From positions 1 to 35,222 of the forward strand of contig NZ_CAMIHH010000023.1 of assembly GCF_946220915.1 (NCBI RefSeq): a DNA stretch of 35,222 nt. The letters run 5' to 3'. Under the pieces are notes generated by a model that was not told the origin of the DNA, searched no databases, and saw only the letters and a program-made list of their open reading frames with translations. The first letter of the stretch is position 1, and each line of letters opens with the position of its first letter. Shown here piece by piece: positions 11,001-17,550 of this stretch. Source of the DNA: an uncultured Flavobacterium sp. (GTDB lineage Bacteria; Bacteroidota; Bacteroidia; Flavobacteriales; Flavobacteriaceae). Made by a program: the position numbers and the translations under genes.

Positions 11001-11149
11001 AAGGTAAGCCCATTTGATACTGCTGCACCTGTACCTACAGTTATGGTGGCAGTGCCCGCCGTTGCAATGTCCGATGATGGAATGACGGCGGTAAGGGTAG
11101 TGGCGTTTACAAATGTGGTCGAGCGGTTAACGCCGTTCCAGCGTACGGT
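5093..11149 (-). CDS. Giant T9SS-exported surface protein, C-terminal part after a frameshift
   Basis: This is the larger part of a surface protein whose N-terminus is encoded at 11127-12062 in another frame. The frame is open from 11149; the first usable start inside it is a GTG at 10981, which falls in the middle of a domain and is probably not a real start. Counting from 10981: the TIG remainder lies upstream; about 1-105 is an Ig-like domain; 106-225 is fibronectin III-like (GLNPATTYHVAVYEFNG); 228-455 is a lectin-like beta domain; about 456-1270 is low-complexity G/N/T/S repeats suggesting a beta-helix or beta-sandwich stalk; about 1275-1330 is an Ig/PKD-like unit (GGDTPYTYSWSGG); 1435-1962 is the module shared with the downstream 797-aa protein, ending in SKKIIF. 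The architecture fits an adhesin or cell-surface filament; the ligand is unknown. If the frame were restored the whole protein would be about 2,322 residues. Confidence 0.8.
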   Translation of the reverse strand, partial: TVRWNGVNRSTTFVNATTLTAVIPSSDIATAGTATITVGTGAAVSNGLTFTIDPAGVPSIATSTNTLNPFTTVTGIASTPQSFTSTGANLIGSITVAAPANFEVSLSSGSGYADQLTTVTAASTPIFTRVKASAPPGIYSGNVTLSTPGGAQKQVAVSATVLSAEPTTSATTVTFSNVSSIAMTTGWTPGNGANRLVVVKAGSAVDSAPVDGTTYTASSVFGQGSEIGSGNFVVYSGNSNTVNITGLNPATTYHVAVYEFNGTAGTQNYRTTLPATGSRPTLNAPVGLQITAVNTGTNITFDNSVEGVNNGVYNGGSVTTSPSQGELNSNAWAFTGFSDGNIAFGGESPEDSAYESGVSDGNETEGGVYAFEVAPNNFALGIQPATGEFSPGSITLRFQNQTATPITSVSVGYKVYVNNNEAGSNSLNFSYSSNNTTYTDVAALGQATTAAADALPGWKAYFKVATIPVTVAANGYGYIRWSGAALSGTAFDEIAIDDIVLVANPTSNFASFSGPAETFTIAGNTTLSGNTTVAGNTTFSNNSYLAIGANTLTLNGTMTPAASGNLRGGASSSLVVSGTVSPSLSFDQSVPGTTNLLNNLTIATTNNTVTAATPLAIAGTLTVNEQQTFSMGVSALSGALSTVSNSGTITTQNTSATPLPSGKTWAGTGVVTLNGLAQQTLVPGTYNNLTVSNALGAVASGNATVNGTLHLPNANPTATLGSLAMGSNTLFMGPDAVNTGIGEVSGIITRNTGIVANKLYTFGHPYTSILFPPVGTLPTSMSLKIEPGVVPPNKTDAVSRRYEFIQAGGTGTKAIITSHYLDAELNGNTENRLTDWVVPIGAGAPIPQSRTNYSTTDNFVELANVNVAFFGPAFGQYHLALANSQTSTLVWNGSQSNSWTTAANWSPPGSPSLTTNVIIPDGATTPNDPVFNNGSEVLTMSIESGGILNAPAGSSTLTVRGTTGAWINKGTFNPAGGTVIFDNNTTAADATIAGTTVFNNLTVNTGTTLRALTDADVGLSGTFTKSGSFITGAVHSTFRYTGTNQTVVTPNGSQSAYHNLVISGTGAIFPASLNINGDLITNAVVDFSGKTISITGQDTETQVIGGTVSPVFSNLVINNNAGLTQLAADATVSGTLTLTSGVLNIGSNNLTLGANPIAGSFSTTAMIAAEGTGVVRRPYTATGSYFFPIGEMTSNTSYSPITVNITSASSFTNAYVAVNLRDAVHPNNYSTGSYMTRYWNVTQTGIANAIATVTANYIPGDAVGGESTLVAAQLNGAFDVNTNPWIKYTPLSGSTLTAANAVLTSGQLSVFTGIKASNITVLIIGEGSFCEGDAVTLTSEVSGGDTPYTYSWSGGLGSGATATPPTATAGTTTYTLTVRDANGIVSSDTADVVVSTPPVAGVLTGNQEVCANTTPADITLTGYTGNIVRWERSINTGFTNPVFISSTSATLTGLQIGNNFNSTRYVRAVIQNGSCPVVYSNYVEIKISSTTWDGTWSNGTPTATTAAIFNADFIATDDMAACTVVVNAGADVMIPSGFNITVDGSVTVNGGTFTVENNANLIQVRDVNNSGAISVIKNSAPIYRLDYTLWSSPVAGQGLLDFSPATLSNRFYTYNPATDSYNGISDPGSTDFEEGRGYLIRVANTHPAFVNTSTPGTPWTGTFTGEPHNGDVDVVVAPGFNAIGNPYPSSINIADFYAENEGNLAEDAPLSFWRKKNDSDASSYASLTLAGYIENDAFGGDSSNGVFDNPDESDEWVLNTAQGFIVETVSNTISFNNQMRRASNNGQFFRNAQNAEKSRLWLNLTGSQGEFSQMSVAYTENTTTGLDYGWDGRAFADGVVSIYSLAGESKLGIQARGSFVAADVVPLELKITSAGTYAITIDHVDGIFAQGQGIFIKDNLLGGQTHNLGESNYEFTAEAGTISGRFEIVYAEALGTGTPEMAANNVMVYKHDNTIRIDSGKTEMRSVSVYDTRGRLLHKAEGIYDTATVISTLQSEEQMLIIKITGTNGAMVSKKIIF

Positions 11150-12062
11150 AACCGTTTATAAAATTGCTGCCATTTACCAGGAGTGTAAACGATCCCGTGC
11201 CCGCCACTTTGGAGGTAGGCGAAATGGAAGTGATGGCAGGGGTGGTTACCGCTACGCGTATGTTGTCGAAGGTAGCGGTCTGGTTTATCCTTGTACCCGC
11301 GTTCCAGTATGCGCCTATGAGCGGCAGCGATGTGGCGGTGGAACCATTGTTTACACCGGAACCTACCAGCGTAAGCGAACCGGTATTGGGATCCTGGAAG
11401 GCAGATGTGCCGTCAATGCGGGCATAAAGCTGCCAAAGGTTGGTAGAGGGAGTGTAAACGACTTTTATGCTGAGGTACTGGTTGCCGATGTCTGAAGTGG
11501 CGTTAATGGTGGTCAGCACGTTGGTAGAAGTCCGGAGGCCTGCCGTGTAGCGGATGATCCTTATTGGGTCTACGCTGCCAAGCTGCCCGAAGGTAACGGC
11601 ATAGCCGCTTCCGGTAAGGGAGGTTGTGTTGGAAGTACCTGCAAGTATAAATGCCGCCCCATAATAGCTGGTCGACAATCCGGAGGGATTGGACCTGGAC
11701 TGCCTCATATTGAAGGTCCACGTAACCTGGCCCGGGTTGCTTTGCAGTACAGGTGTATAGGGAGAGCCGACAGCATTGTTGGCATAGGCCAGCGCAAACC
11801 CTGTAAGGCCAACAACACCCGAGGCATCATTGGACAGGGTCAGGTTTCCGGAATTGATGCGTGCACCGAAATCGATCCCGCTTCTTAAAAGCGACCACGT
11901 GGGGCTGGATCCGATGGGGCCATTGATAGTTGTGTAAGAACTACCGGCAGAAGTGGAAAAGTCCGAACTGAAGGCAACAGTTTGGGCGATTGCGGGCAGG
12001 GTGGCTGCAAAAAGCATGATAAGCAGCAACCGCAGCCTGGTAAAGCGTAGAGTTTTGATCAT
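11127..12062 (-). CDS. Giant T9SS surface protein, N-terminal fragment (ends at frameshift)
   Basis: This 311-residue product starts with a clear signal peptide (MIKTLRFTRLRLLLIMLFAA, cleavage near AIAQ). Residues about 27-268 form a beta-rich, lectin-like domain (for example WTFNMRQSR and IGAYWNAGTRINQTATFDNI). A TIG/IPT domain begins near 272 (ITSISPTSKVAGTGSFTLLV) but is cut short: after N303-G304 the frame runs through YRTLERR to a TAA. Moving to the neighbouring frame at 11149 restores the expected TIG continuation (TVRWNGVNRSTTFVNATTL) and leads without a stop into the downstream C-terminal part. The two are therefore one gene broken by an indel of +1 or -2. As it stands the fragment would be exported but lacks the T9SS sorting signal, so it would not be anchored at the surface. 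Confidence 0.8.
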   Translation of the reverse strand: MIKTLRFTRLRLLLIMLFAATLPAIAQTVAFSSDFSTSAGSSYTTINGPIGSSPTWSLLRSGIDFGARINSGNLTLSNDASGVVGLTGFALAYANNAVGSPYTPVLQSNPGQVTWTFNMRQSRSNPSGLSTSYYGAAFILAGTSNTTSLTGSGYAVTFGQLGSVDPIRIIRYTAGLRTSTNVLTTINATSDIGNQYLSIKVVYTPSTNLWQLYARIDGTSAFQDPNTGSLTLVGSGVNNGSTATSLPLIGAYWNAGTRINQTATFDNIRVAVTTPAITSISPTSKVAGTGSFTLLVNGSNFINGYRTLERR

Positions 12063-12430
12063 AGCCGACTAGATTTAGATTTTACGAAATAACTTTCAAA
12101 AATTGGTTTTATAAAAATTGACATATCATCAATTATATAAGCTCATTTAAATTAATAATTAAATAATAAGCCTAATTAAATAATGAAATCGTAATAAATG
12201 TAGTGGAATAACCATATCCTGCTGCATCAGCTTCCCGCAATGACGACGAAATGCAATATTGTTCGTTAAAAAACATATAATTAACAAAAATTTATCTTTT
12301 TAACAGTATTTTGATGTAGGATTTATCTGTAATTAAATTATTCTTATTAAGAATGTGAATATTATGCGAATTATTTAAAATTCGAATATTCTTTATTGTA
12401 GTGCATATGACCAATTTGGGTATATGGAAT
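12063..12430. other. AT-rich intergenic region without a gene
   Basis: No credible coding region was found. The stretch is strongly AT-rich, consistent with the 5' regulatory region of the giant surface protein gene (start at 12062). I could not find a clean TTTG / TAnnTTTG promoter pair in it on the minus strand. Confidence 0.5.
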
Positions 12431-12462
12431 AAAAAATCCGGCACTTGATGAAATGCCGGATT
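12431..12462 (-). terminator. Terminator of the holB-doxX unit
   Basis: A 9-bp perfect stem, AATCCGGCA (12435-12443) with TGCCGGATT (12454-12462), leads into a T run on the minus strand (A at 12431-12436). It follows the doxX-like stop at 12490 by about 28 nt. Confidence 0.88.
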
Positions 12463-12489
12463 AAGTATTCAATGCGTTTGTATCTTCAA

Positions 12490-12891
12490 TTACAGCATCG
12501 CTTCGGTTTGCAGCCAGTAAACAAGCAATGCAGCAGGTATAAAGTAGATCACTATGGTACGGGCACCATCATAATCTTTCGCCATGCGCTGGCCCAGCAG
12601 CAGGAACAACAACGTTATTGCCGATAAAATCCCGGCAAGCATAGGGAACTGGTCGCCGCCGTTTACAAATATCTCTATGATGCCAATTACTGCAAAAGCG
12701 CCCGAAAGTACTTCGAGAACAAGGATTAGCAACAATGATTGTGGCACCATGTTTTTTATAATGGTCTTCGAAAAATGGCCTTTCAGCCATTCGAGGTTGC
12801 CTTTCCAGTCGATCACTTTATCGTATCCCGATTGGATGAAGGTAATGGCCAGGAAGGCTAAAATAATTACAATGGCAGGCTGTGGGATCAT
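12490..12891 (-). CDS. DoxX-like small membrane protein
   Basis: This 133-residue protein has four hydrophobic segments: about 5-20, 48-68, 82-100 and 110-127. It has the layout of the DoxX/DoxD-like family (short N-terminal helix, FIQSGYDKVIDWKGN loop, then three helices). Members are inner-membrane proteins, some linked to redox or oxidative stress, but no function can be assigned here. It starts 4 nt after the holB stop codon, so it is co-transcribed with holB; a strong terminator follows. The link to holB looks like simple operon sharing rather than shared function. Confidence 0.75.
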   Translation of the reverse strand: MIPQPAIVIILAFLAITFIQSGYDKVIDWKGNLEWLKGHFSKTIIKNMVPQSLLLILVLEVLSGAFAVIGIIEIFVNGGDQFPMLAGILSAITLLFLLLGQRMAKDYDGARTIVIYFIPAALLVYWLQTEAML

Positions 12892-12895
12892 GGTT

Positions 12896-14044
12896 TTATT
12901 TTTTATGGATTAATCGTGTGAGTTTTATCGAAAGGTCGGTAAGTATGATCTTGGCATTACCATTGCGTTCAATATGGTAAAGTGCATCGCTCAGCTCCCT
13001 GAAAATATCGTTGATGTTGCTGCCGTTTACAAACGGTGCAAAATTTTCCAGTTTGAACTTCTCGACTTTCGGCTCCATGAATACCAGTTCGCGGGCGCTG
13101 TAATTGAGCAGCAACGCCTGACGGAACATGTCGATGCAAAAATGGAGAAATTGCTTTTGCGGTTCGCGGCCTATCGCGGCAATTGCTTCGCTCCAGCTAA
13201 TAAGGTCGTGTATGGCAGCGGCATTTCCCTTCGCACGGAAAGCGGCGCGCACCCACTGTATGAACCACTCTTCGAACGGGTAGGCACCATCATCGCCATT
13301 GAGCAGGTGCAGTGCCTTGTTGTAGTTTCCTTGTGACTGGTGCGCAATTTTTGCTGCCGTGTTGGGCGCAATCGAAAGCTGGTTAGCCAGGCGGTTGCTT
13401 ATGGCATTTTCGCTTAACGGGGGAAATTGCAGTATCTGGCAGCGCGACAATATGGTTTGCAGCAGGTCGTCCTCACTTTCGGCAATGAGGAGAAATACCG
13501 TTTTTTGCGGCGGCTCTTCCAGCAGTTTCAGGAGTTTGTTGGCCGCAGAATTATGCATTTTGTCGGCCATCCAGATGATCATTACCTTATGGCCGCCTTC
13601 GTATGCCTTTAGCGAAAGCGCCTTTACAATCTCTGTCGCCTCGTCAACGCCAATCTGGCCCTGTTTGTTTTGTATGTCGATTTTTTTATACCAGTCAAAG
13701 AGGCTGCCATAAGGCGTTTCGGTAATGAACTCCCGCCACGATTTCAGGAAATTGGCGCTCACGGGATGGCTCTTTACGTCGCTGTTGGTGGATACGGGAA
13801 AGACAAAATGCAGGTCGGGGTGCGAAAAATTCTCAAATTTCAGGTTGCAGGCTGCGTTACCGCCGGAGTTTTCGCCGGCCTCGTTAGCGCATAATATGTA
13901 CTGCGCGTAGGCAATCGCCATTGGTAAAGTGCCCGACCCTTCCGGCCCGATGAACAGCTGTGCATGCGGTATGCGGCCCTGCGACGCGCTTTTGGTCAAA
14001 TGGCTTTTGATGTGGCCCTGGCCGATGATCTCTGAAAAAAGCAT
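12896..14044 (-). CDS. holB: DNA polymerase III subunit delta' (clamp loader)
   Basis: This 382-residue protein is the delta' subunit of the clamp-loader complex, which loads the sliding clamp onto primed DNA. The N-terminus MLFSEIIGQGHIKSHL is typical of the HolB/DnaX fold; I chose the ATG at 14044 because the upstream extension (to 14125) is not conserved-looking and would overlap the -7 promoter element. The P-loop position reads GPEGSGTLPMA and lacks the lysine, as expected for a subunit that does not hydrolyse ATP. The sensor-type segment LLKLLEEPP and the SRC motif (TILSRCQILQFPPL) are present. The zinc module is reduced: only two cysteines (ILCANEAGENSGGNAACN region) remain where other bacteria have four. 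It is the first gene of a two-gene unit. Confidence 0.92.
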   Translation of the reverse strand: MLFSEIIGQGHIKSHLTKSASQGRIPHAQLFIGPEGSGTLPMAIAYAQYILCANEAGENSGGNAACNLKFENFSHPDLHFVFPVSTNSDVKSHPVSANFLKSWREFITETPYGSLFDWYKKIDIQNKQGQIGVDEATEIVKALSLKAYEGGHKVMIIWMADKMHNSAANKLLKLLEEPPQKTVFLLIAESEDDLLQTILSRCQILQFPPLSENAISNRLANQLSIAPNTAAKIAHQSQGNYNKALHLLNGDDGAYPFEEWFIQWVRAAFRAKGNAAAIHDLISWSEAIAAIGREPQKQFLHFCIDMFRQALLLNYSARELVFMEPKVEKFKLENFAPFVNGSNINDIFRELSDALYHIERNGNAKIILTDLSIKLTRLIHKK

Positions 14045-14048
14045 AGGG

Positions 14049-14056
14049 CAAATATA
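14049..14056 (-). promoter_or_regulatory. -7 element abutting the holB start codon
   Basis: TATATTTG on the minus strand matches TAnnTTTG and ends only 4 nt before the ATG at 14044. No TTTG or TTG is present at the expected -33 spacing. If it is active, transcription would begin at or next to the start codon, giving a leaderless mRNA. Confidence 0.45.
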
Positions 14057-14073
14057 GGGGAAAAAGTGGCAGG

Positions 14074-14097
14074 GTCGTAAAGTTGCAAAGTCACAAA
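14074..14097. repeat. Three tandem 8-mers (GTCGTAAA-type)
   Basis: GTCGTAAA, GTTGCAAA and GTCACAAA follow one another directly. Together they form a short degenerate tandem repeat upstream of holB, similar in flavour to the CACAAAG-type repeats at 24276-24332. Confidence 0.5.
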
Positions 14098-14099
14098 AC

Positions 14100-14440
14100 C
14101 TGGGATACACCCCTAACCATCTCAAGACTATCGTGTGGACACAAATAGTCGAAAACCGAAATTTAATCTCTATGGGATACTTTCTCGATAGTAGTTAAGG
14201 TGTTTCCAGCCCACCGCTGCTGTTTTTCATTAAAAAGACCTGCCGACCTCATAGTAGGCATGTCCCGGGCATCTATAACGAGAATTGACAAGGCTTCTAA
14301 TTTCAGGAAGGATGAATTTGCAACAGAATATATGAATTGGTTACAAAAAACTTCCCTTTCACTACATAACATAACTTTAACATCGCCATAAATCGCTGTA
14401 ATACATATTTTTGCAGCTAATACAGAAATGTTTGTGAACA
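14100..14440. other. Intergenic region between holB and pgk, no firm gene
   Basis: The region holds an open frame on the minus strand (14163-14441, 92 codons) that resembles no family I know and overlaps a 63-codon open frame on the plus strand. Neither has a promoter or context that supports it. Its right end becomes AT-rich and holds the pgk promoter. Confidence 0.4.
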
Positions 14441-14444
14441 TTTT

Positions 14445-14478
14445 TTTGGCTATTTATTAACAGAAACGACTATATTTG
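14445..14478 (+). promoter_or_regulatory. Likely pgk promoter
   Basis: TTTG (14445-14448) and TATATTTG (14471-14478) match the Bacteroidetes -33 and -7 elements with a 22-nt spacer, slightly long. The pgk ATG lies 39 nt further on. Confidence 0.55.
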
Positions 14479-14517
14479 CCTTTCCTCAAATTTTCGTTAA
14501 ACTAAAAACACAACCTG

Positions 14518-15708
14518 ATGAAAACACTTTCGGATATCAATTTTAATGGTAAAAAGGCAGTAATAAGGGTAGATTTCAACGTGCCGCTGGATGACGACTT
14601 CAACGTGACCGACGACACCCGCATCGAAGCCGCCAAGCCAACCATCGAAAAGATACTGAAAGATGGCGGAAGCGCAATCCTGATGTCGCACCTGGGCAGG
14701 CCCAAAGGCAGGGAGGATAAGTATTCCCTGAAGCACATCGTGAAGAAAACATCCGAAATACTGGGTGTTGAAGTAAAGTTTGTTGAAGACAGCATTGGTA
14801 AAGAAGTAACCAAAGCAGCTGCAGGCCTTAAACCGGGTGAAGTGTTGCTTTTGGAAAACCTGCGTTTTTACAAGGAGGAGGAAGCAGGCGATGAAGGCTT
14901 TGCCGAAAAACTATCCAAACTAGGCGATGTATATGTGAATGATGCCTTTGGCACCGCGCACCGCGCACACGCTTCTACAACGATAATAGCAAATTATTTC
15001 CCTCAAGATAAAGTGTTTGGCACGCTGCTTGCCAAGGAGATCGAAAGTTTGGACAAAGTTTTGAAGAGCAGCGAAAAGCCGGTAACGGCCGTTTTGGGTG
15101 GTTCAAAAGTATCATCCAAGATTACGGTTATCGAGAATATTCTTGACAAAGTAGACCACCTGATCATAGGTGGGGGAATGACCTTTACTTTCGTAAAAGC
15201 ACAGGGAGGCAAAATCGGAGATTCGATATGCGAGGACGACAAGCAGGACCTTGCCCTTGAAATTCTGGGAAAAGCTAAAGAGAAGAACGTACAGATACAC
15301 CTCCCGGTAGATGTTATCGCTGCTGACGGATTTAAGAATGATGCCGGCACAAAAGAGGTTGATGTGAATGAAATTCCTGATGGATGGCAGGGGCTTGATG
15401 CCGGGCCGAAGTCGCTTGAGAATTTCAAAAAAGTGATACTGGAGTCCAAAACTATTCTTTGGAACGGGCCATTGGGCGTATTTGAAATGGAAAACTTTGC
15501 CAAAGGCACGATAGCCCTGGGCAACTACATAGCCGAAGCTACAGACAAAGGCGCATTCTCGCTGGTAGGCGGGGGCGACTCGGTTGCGGCAGTAAAGCAG
15601 TTTGGCCTTGAGCCGAAGATGAGCTACGTTTCCACTGGCGGTGGCGCCATGCTGGAAATGCTGGAAGGAAAAACACTACCGGGAATTGCCGCCATACAGG
15701 GCAAGTAG
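14518..15708 (+). CDS. pgk: Phosphoglycerate kinase
   Basis: This 396-residue cytoplasmic enzyme transfers a phosphate between 1,3-bisphosphoglycerate and ADP to form ATP and 3-phosphoglycerate in glycolysis, and works in reverse in gluconeogenesis. The substrate-binding N-domain has the signature VIRVDFNVPLDDDFNVTDDT (residues 15-34) and LMSHLGRPKG. The nucleotide-binding C-domain has LGGSKVSSKI, WNGPLGVFE and the glycine-rich GGGDSVAAV near the C-terminus. The length is normal for bacterial PGK. The ATG at 14518 gives the usual MKTLSDINFNGKKAVIR start. It has its own promoter and is followed after 91 nt by the lytic transglycosylase gene. Confidence 0.98.
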   Translation: MKTLSDINFNGKKAVIRVDFNVPLDDDFNVTDDTRIEAAKPTIEKILKDGGSAILMSHLGRPKGREDKYSLKHIVKKTSEILGVEVKFVEDSIGKEVTKAAAGLKPGEVLLLENLRFYKEEEAGDEGFAEKLSKLGDVYVNDAFGTAHRAHASTTIIANYFPQDKVFGTLLAKEIESLDKVLKSSEKPVTAVLGGSKVSSKITVIENILDKVDHLIIGGGMTFTFVKAQGGKIGDSICEDDKQDLALEILGKAKEKNVQIHLPVDVIAADGFKNDAGTKEVDVNEIPDGWQGLDAGPKSLENFKKVILESKTILWNGPLGVFEMENFAKGTIALGNYIAEATDKGAFSLVGGGDSVAAVKQFGLEPKMSYVSTGGGAMLEMLEGKTLPGIAAIQGK

Positions 15709-15799
15709 TGTTAAAATTTATAATAGAAAACACACTCGGGAGTTATTATACACTATTGCTTGTAAAGCATTGTAATTTAACTCCTTAAAAAAGTAAATT

Positions 15800-17536
15800 A
15801 TGATTAAAAAAAGAGTAGTGCCGTTCATGGCCGCGCTCGTTTCCTTAGCAGGTTTTGCCCAGGAAAGCGCCGATGCAGGCATCCCTTTTAAGACTGAAAC
15901 CAAATTATCCTACCTGGATTCCATCAAGGCATCGTTTATCCATCATGAGGAAATGGCATGCATTGACAGCCTTTGGCTAAAGGAACTTGCTAACGAGGAC
16001 TTGTTCGAAGGCATGCAGGAGGACCTGAAGAAAATAAATCCCGATGTTGAGGTAGACTATGCCCTTGATACTGAATTGCTGAAGCAGAGGCTGGCTGCGC
16101 TCGATGCGAAGTCGCCCTTCAACATAGAGTATAGCAAAGGGTTGGAAAACATCATAAAATCATACCTCAAGAACAGGCCGCGCTCCTACGAGCGCCTGAT
16201 GGCCATATCGGAATACTATTTCCCGATGTTTGAGGAACACCTTGCCAAATACAATGTGCCTATCGAAATAAAGTACCTGGCCGTGATCGAATCGGCGCTC
16301 AACCCGAGGGCTAAGTCGAGGGTAGGGGCAACCGGCCTATGGCAGTTTATGTACCCAACAGGCAAGCAGTACAACCTTGAGGTAAACTCGTATGTTGACG
16401 AACGCAGCGACCCCTTGAAAGCTACCGAGGCTGCATGCCAGTACCTGTCCAGCCTGTACAATATTTTTGGCGACTGGGACCTTGTGCTTGCGTCGTATAA
16501 CGCCGGCCCGGGCAATGTGACCAAGGCCATTCGCCGCTCTGGAACCTACCACAATTATTGGAATATCAGGAAAAACCTGCCAAAGGAAACACAGGCATAT
16601 GTACCAACTTTCCTGGCGACAATGTACATTTATGAATATGCTCAGGATCATGGCATAAAAGCAAAAAAAGCGCCACTTACGTATTTCGAGACCGACACCA
16701 TCATGGTAAAGCGCCAGATATCGTTTAAGCAGATTGCAAAACTACTCGACATGCCGGTAACCCAGCTGCAGTTTCTTAACCCTATCTACAAACTTGACAT
16801 AGTGCCGTTTACTGAAGAGAAAGCGCACTACATCAGGCTTCCAAAAAACAAGGCTGCAATTTTTACTTCCAATGAAAATAGCGTATATGCTTACATTGAC
16901 TATGAAGATGGCCTTCGCGAAAAGCCGTTTTTCGTAAACAAGCCGGAAACAGCTTATGCATCGAATGATACTGCACCATCGCTTAAAAAAAGGAAAACTA
17001 CCTCAACGTCTGTAAAGTCCTATACCGTAAAGCGCGGCGATAACCTTGGCGCGATTGCCGGCAGGCATGGCGTAAGTGTTGCAGAACTCAGGAAGTGGAA
17101 TAAAATAAAAGGCAGCAGCATACAGGCCGGGCAAAAGCTGAAGATCCAAAAGACAATCATGGTAAGCGCCCCAGTTAAGGATGAGGAGGCGATTGCTATA
17201 AAGGAAATTAAGAAAGAAACCAAAGATGCCGCCGCCAGCAAAACTGCCGTAGCCGATAATATTAAGGAAACCGAAGCAACCGAAGAACCTGCAACGGATG
17301 TAGCAGAAGCCGATACAAAAACCGCAGTAGCAGCCAAAGAACCGGTAAAGAGGGTCAGGGAGATCAGTTACGAGGAGCAGCGCATGTACATTGTACAAAA
17401 GGGCGATTCATTGTTCAGCATTGCCAAAAAGCATCCGGGCGTTACCGTTGAAAACCTTAAGAACTGGAATAAGATACAAGGCGAAAGCATCCAGCCGGGC
17501 ATGAAGCTTAAGGTAAACGAAAACGAAGCAAACTAA
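15800..17536 (+). CDS. LysM-containing lytic transglycosylase (MltD-like)
   Basis: This 578-residue envelope enzyme is predicted to cleave the glycan strands of peptidoglycan with formation of a 1,6-anhydro end. A signal peptide (MIKKRVVPFMAALVSLAGFA, cut after GFAQ) sends it to the periplasm. The SLT catalytic domain spans about residues 145-300, with the catalytic Glu164 in LAVIESALNP and the family motifs GLWQFMYPTGKQY and SYNAGPGNV. Two LysM domains that bind peptidoglycan follow at about 406-450 and 529-573 (YTVKRGDNLGAIA and YIVQKGDSLFSIA), joined by a low-complexity linker rich in K, E, A and T. No lipobox is seen. The next gene (DUF4837) starts 14 nt downstream, so they are likely co-transcribed. 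Confidence 0.93.
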   Translation: MIKKRVVPFMAALVSLAGFAQESADAGIPFKTETKLSYLDSIKASFIHHEEMACIDSLWLKELANEDLFEGMQEDLKKINPDVEVDYALDTELLKQRLAALDAKSPFNIEYSKGLENIIKSYLKNRPRSYERLMAISEYYFPMFEEHLAKYNVPIEIKYLAVIESALNPRAKSRVGATGLWQFMYPTGKQYNLEVNSYVDERSDPLKATEAACQYLSSLYNIFGDWDLVLASYNAGPGNVTKAIRRSGTYHNYWNIRKNLPKETQAYVPTFLATMYIYEYAQDHGIKAKKAPLTYFETDTIMVKRQISFKQIAKLLDMPVTQLQFLNPIYKLDIVPFTEEKAHYIRLPKNKAAIFTSNENSVYAYIDYEDGLREKPFFVNKPETAYASNDTAPSLKKRKTTSTSVKSYTVKRGDNLGAIAGRHGVSVAELRKWNKIKGSSIQAGQKLKIQKTIMVSAPVKDEEAIAIKEIKKETKDAAASKTAVADNIKETEATEEPATDVAEADTKTAVAAKEPVKRVREISYEEQRMYIVQKGDSLFSIAKKHPGVTVENLKNWNKIQGESIQPGMKLKVNENEAN

Positions 17537-17550
17537 TACCAAAAACCCAC

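Noticed and set aside
15739..15784. Stem GGAGTTA/TAACTCC between pgk and the lytic transglycosylase gene as a terminator
   Set aside because: The loop is long and no T run follows; it could be a weak structure in the leader, but the evidence is poor.
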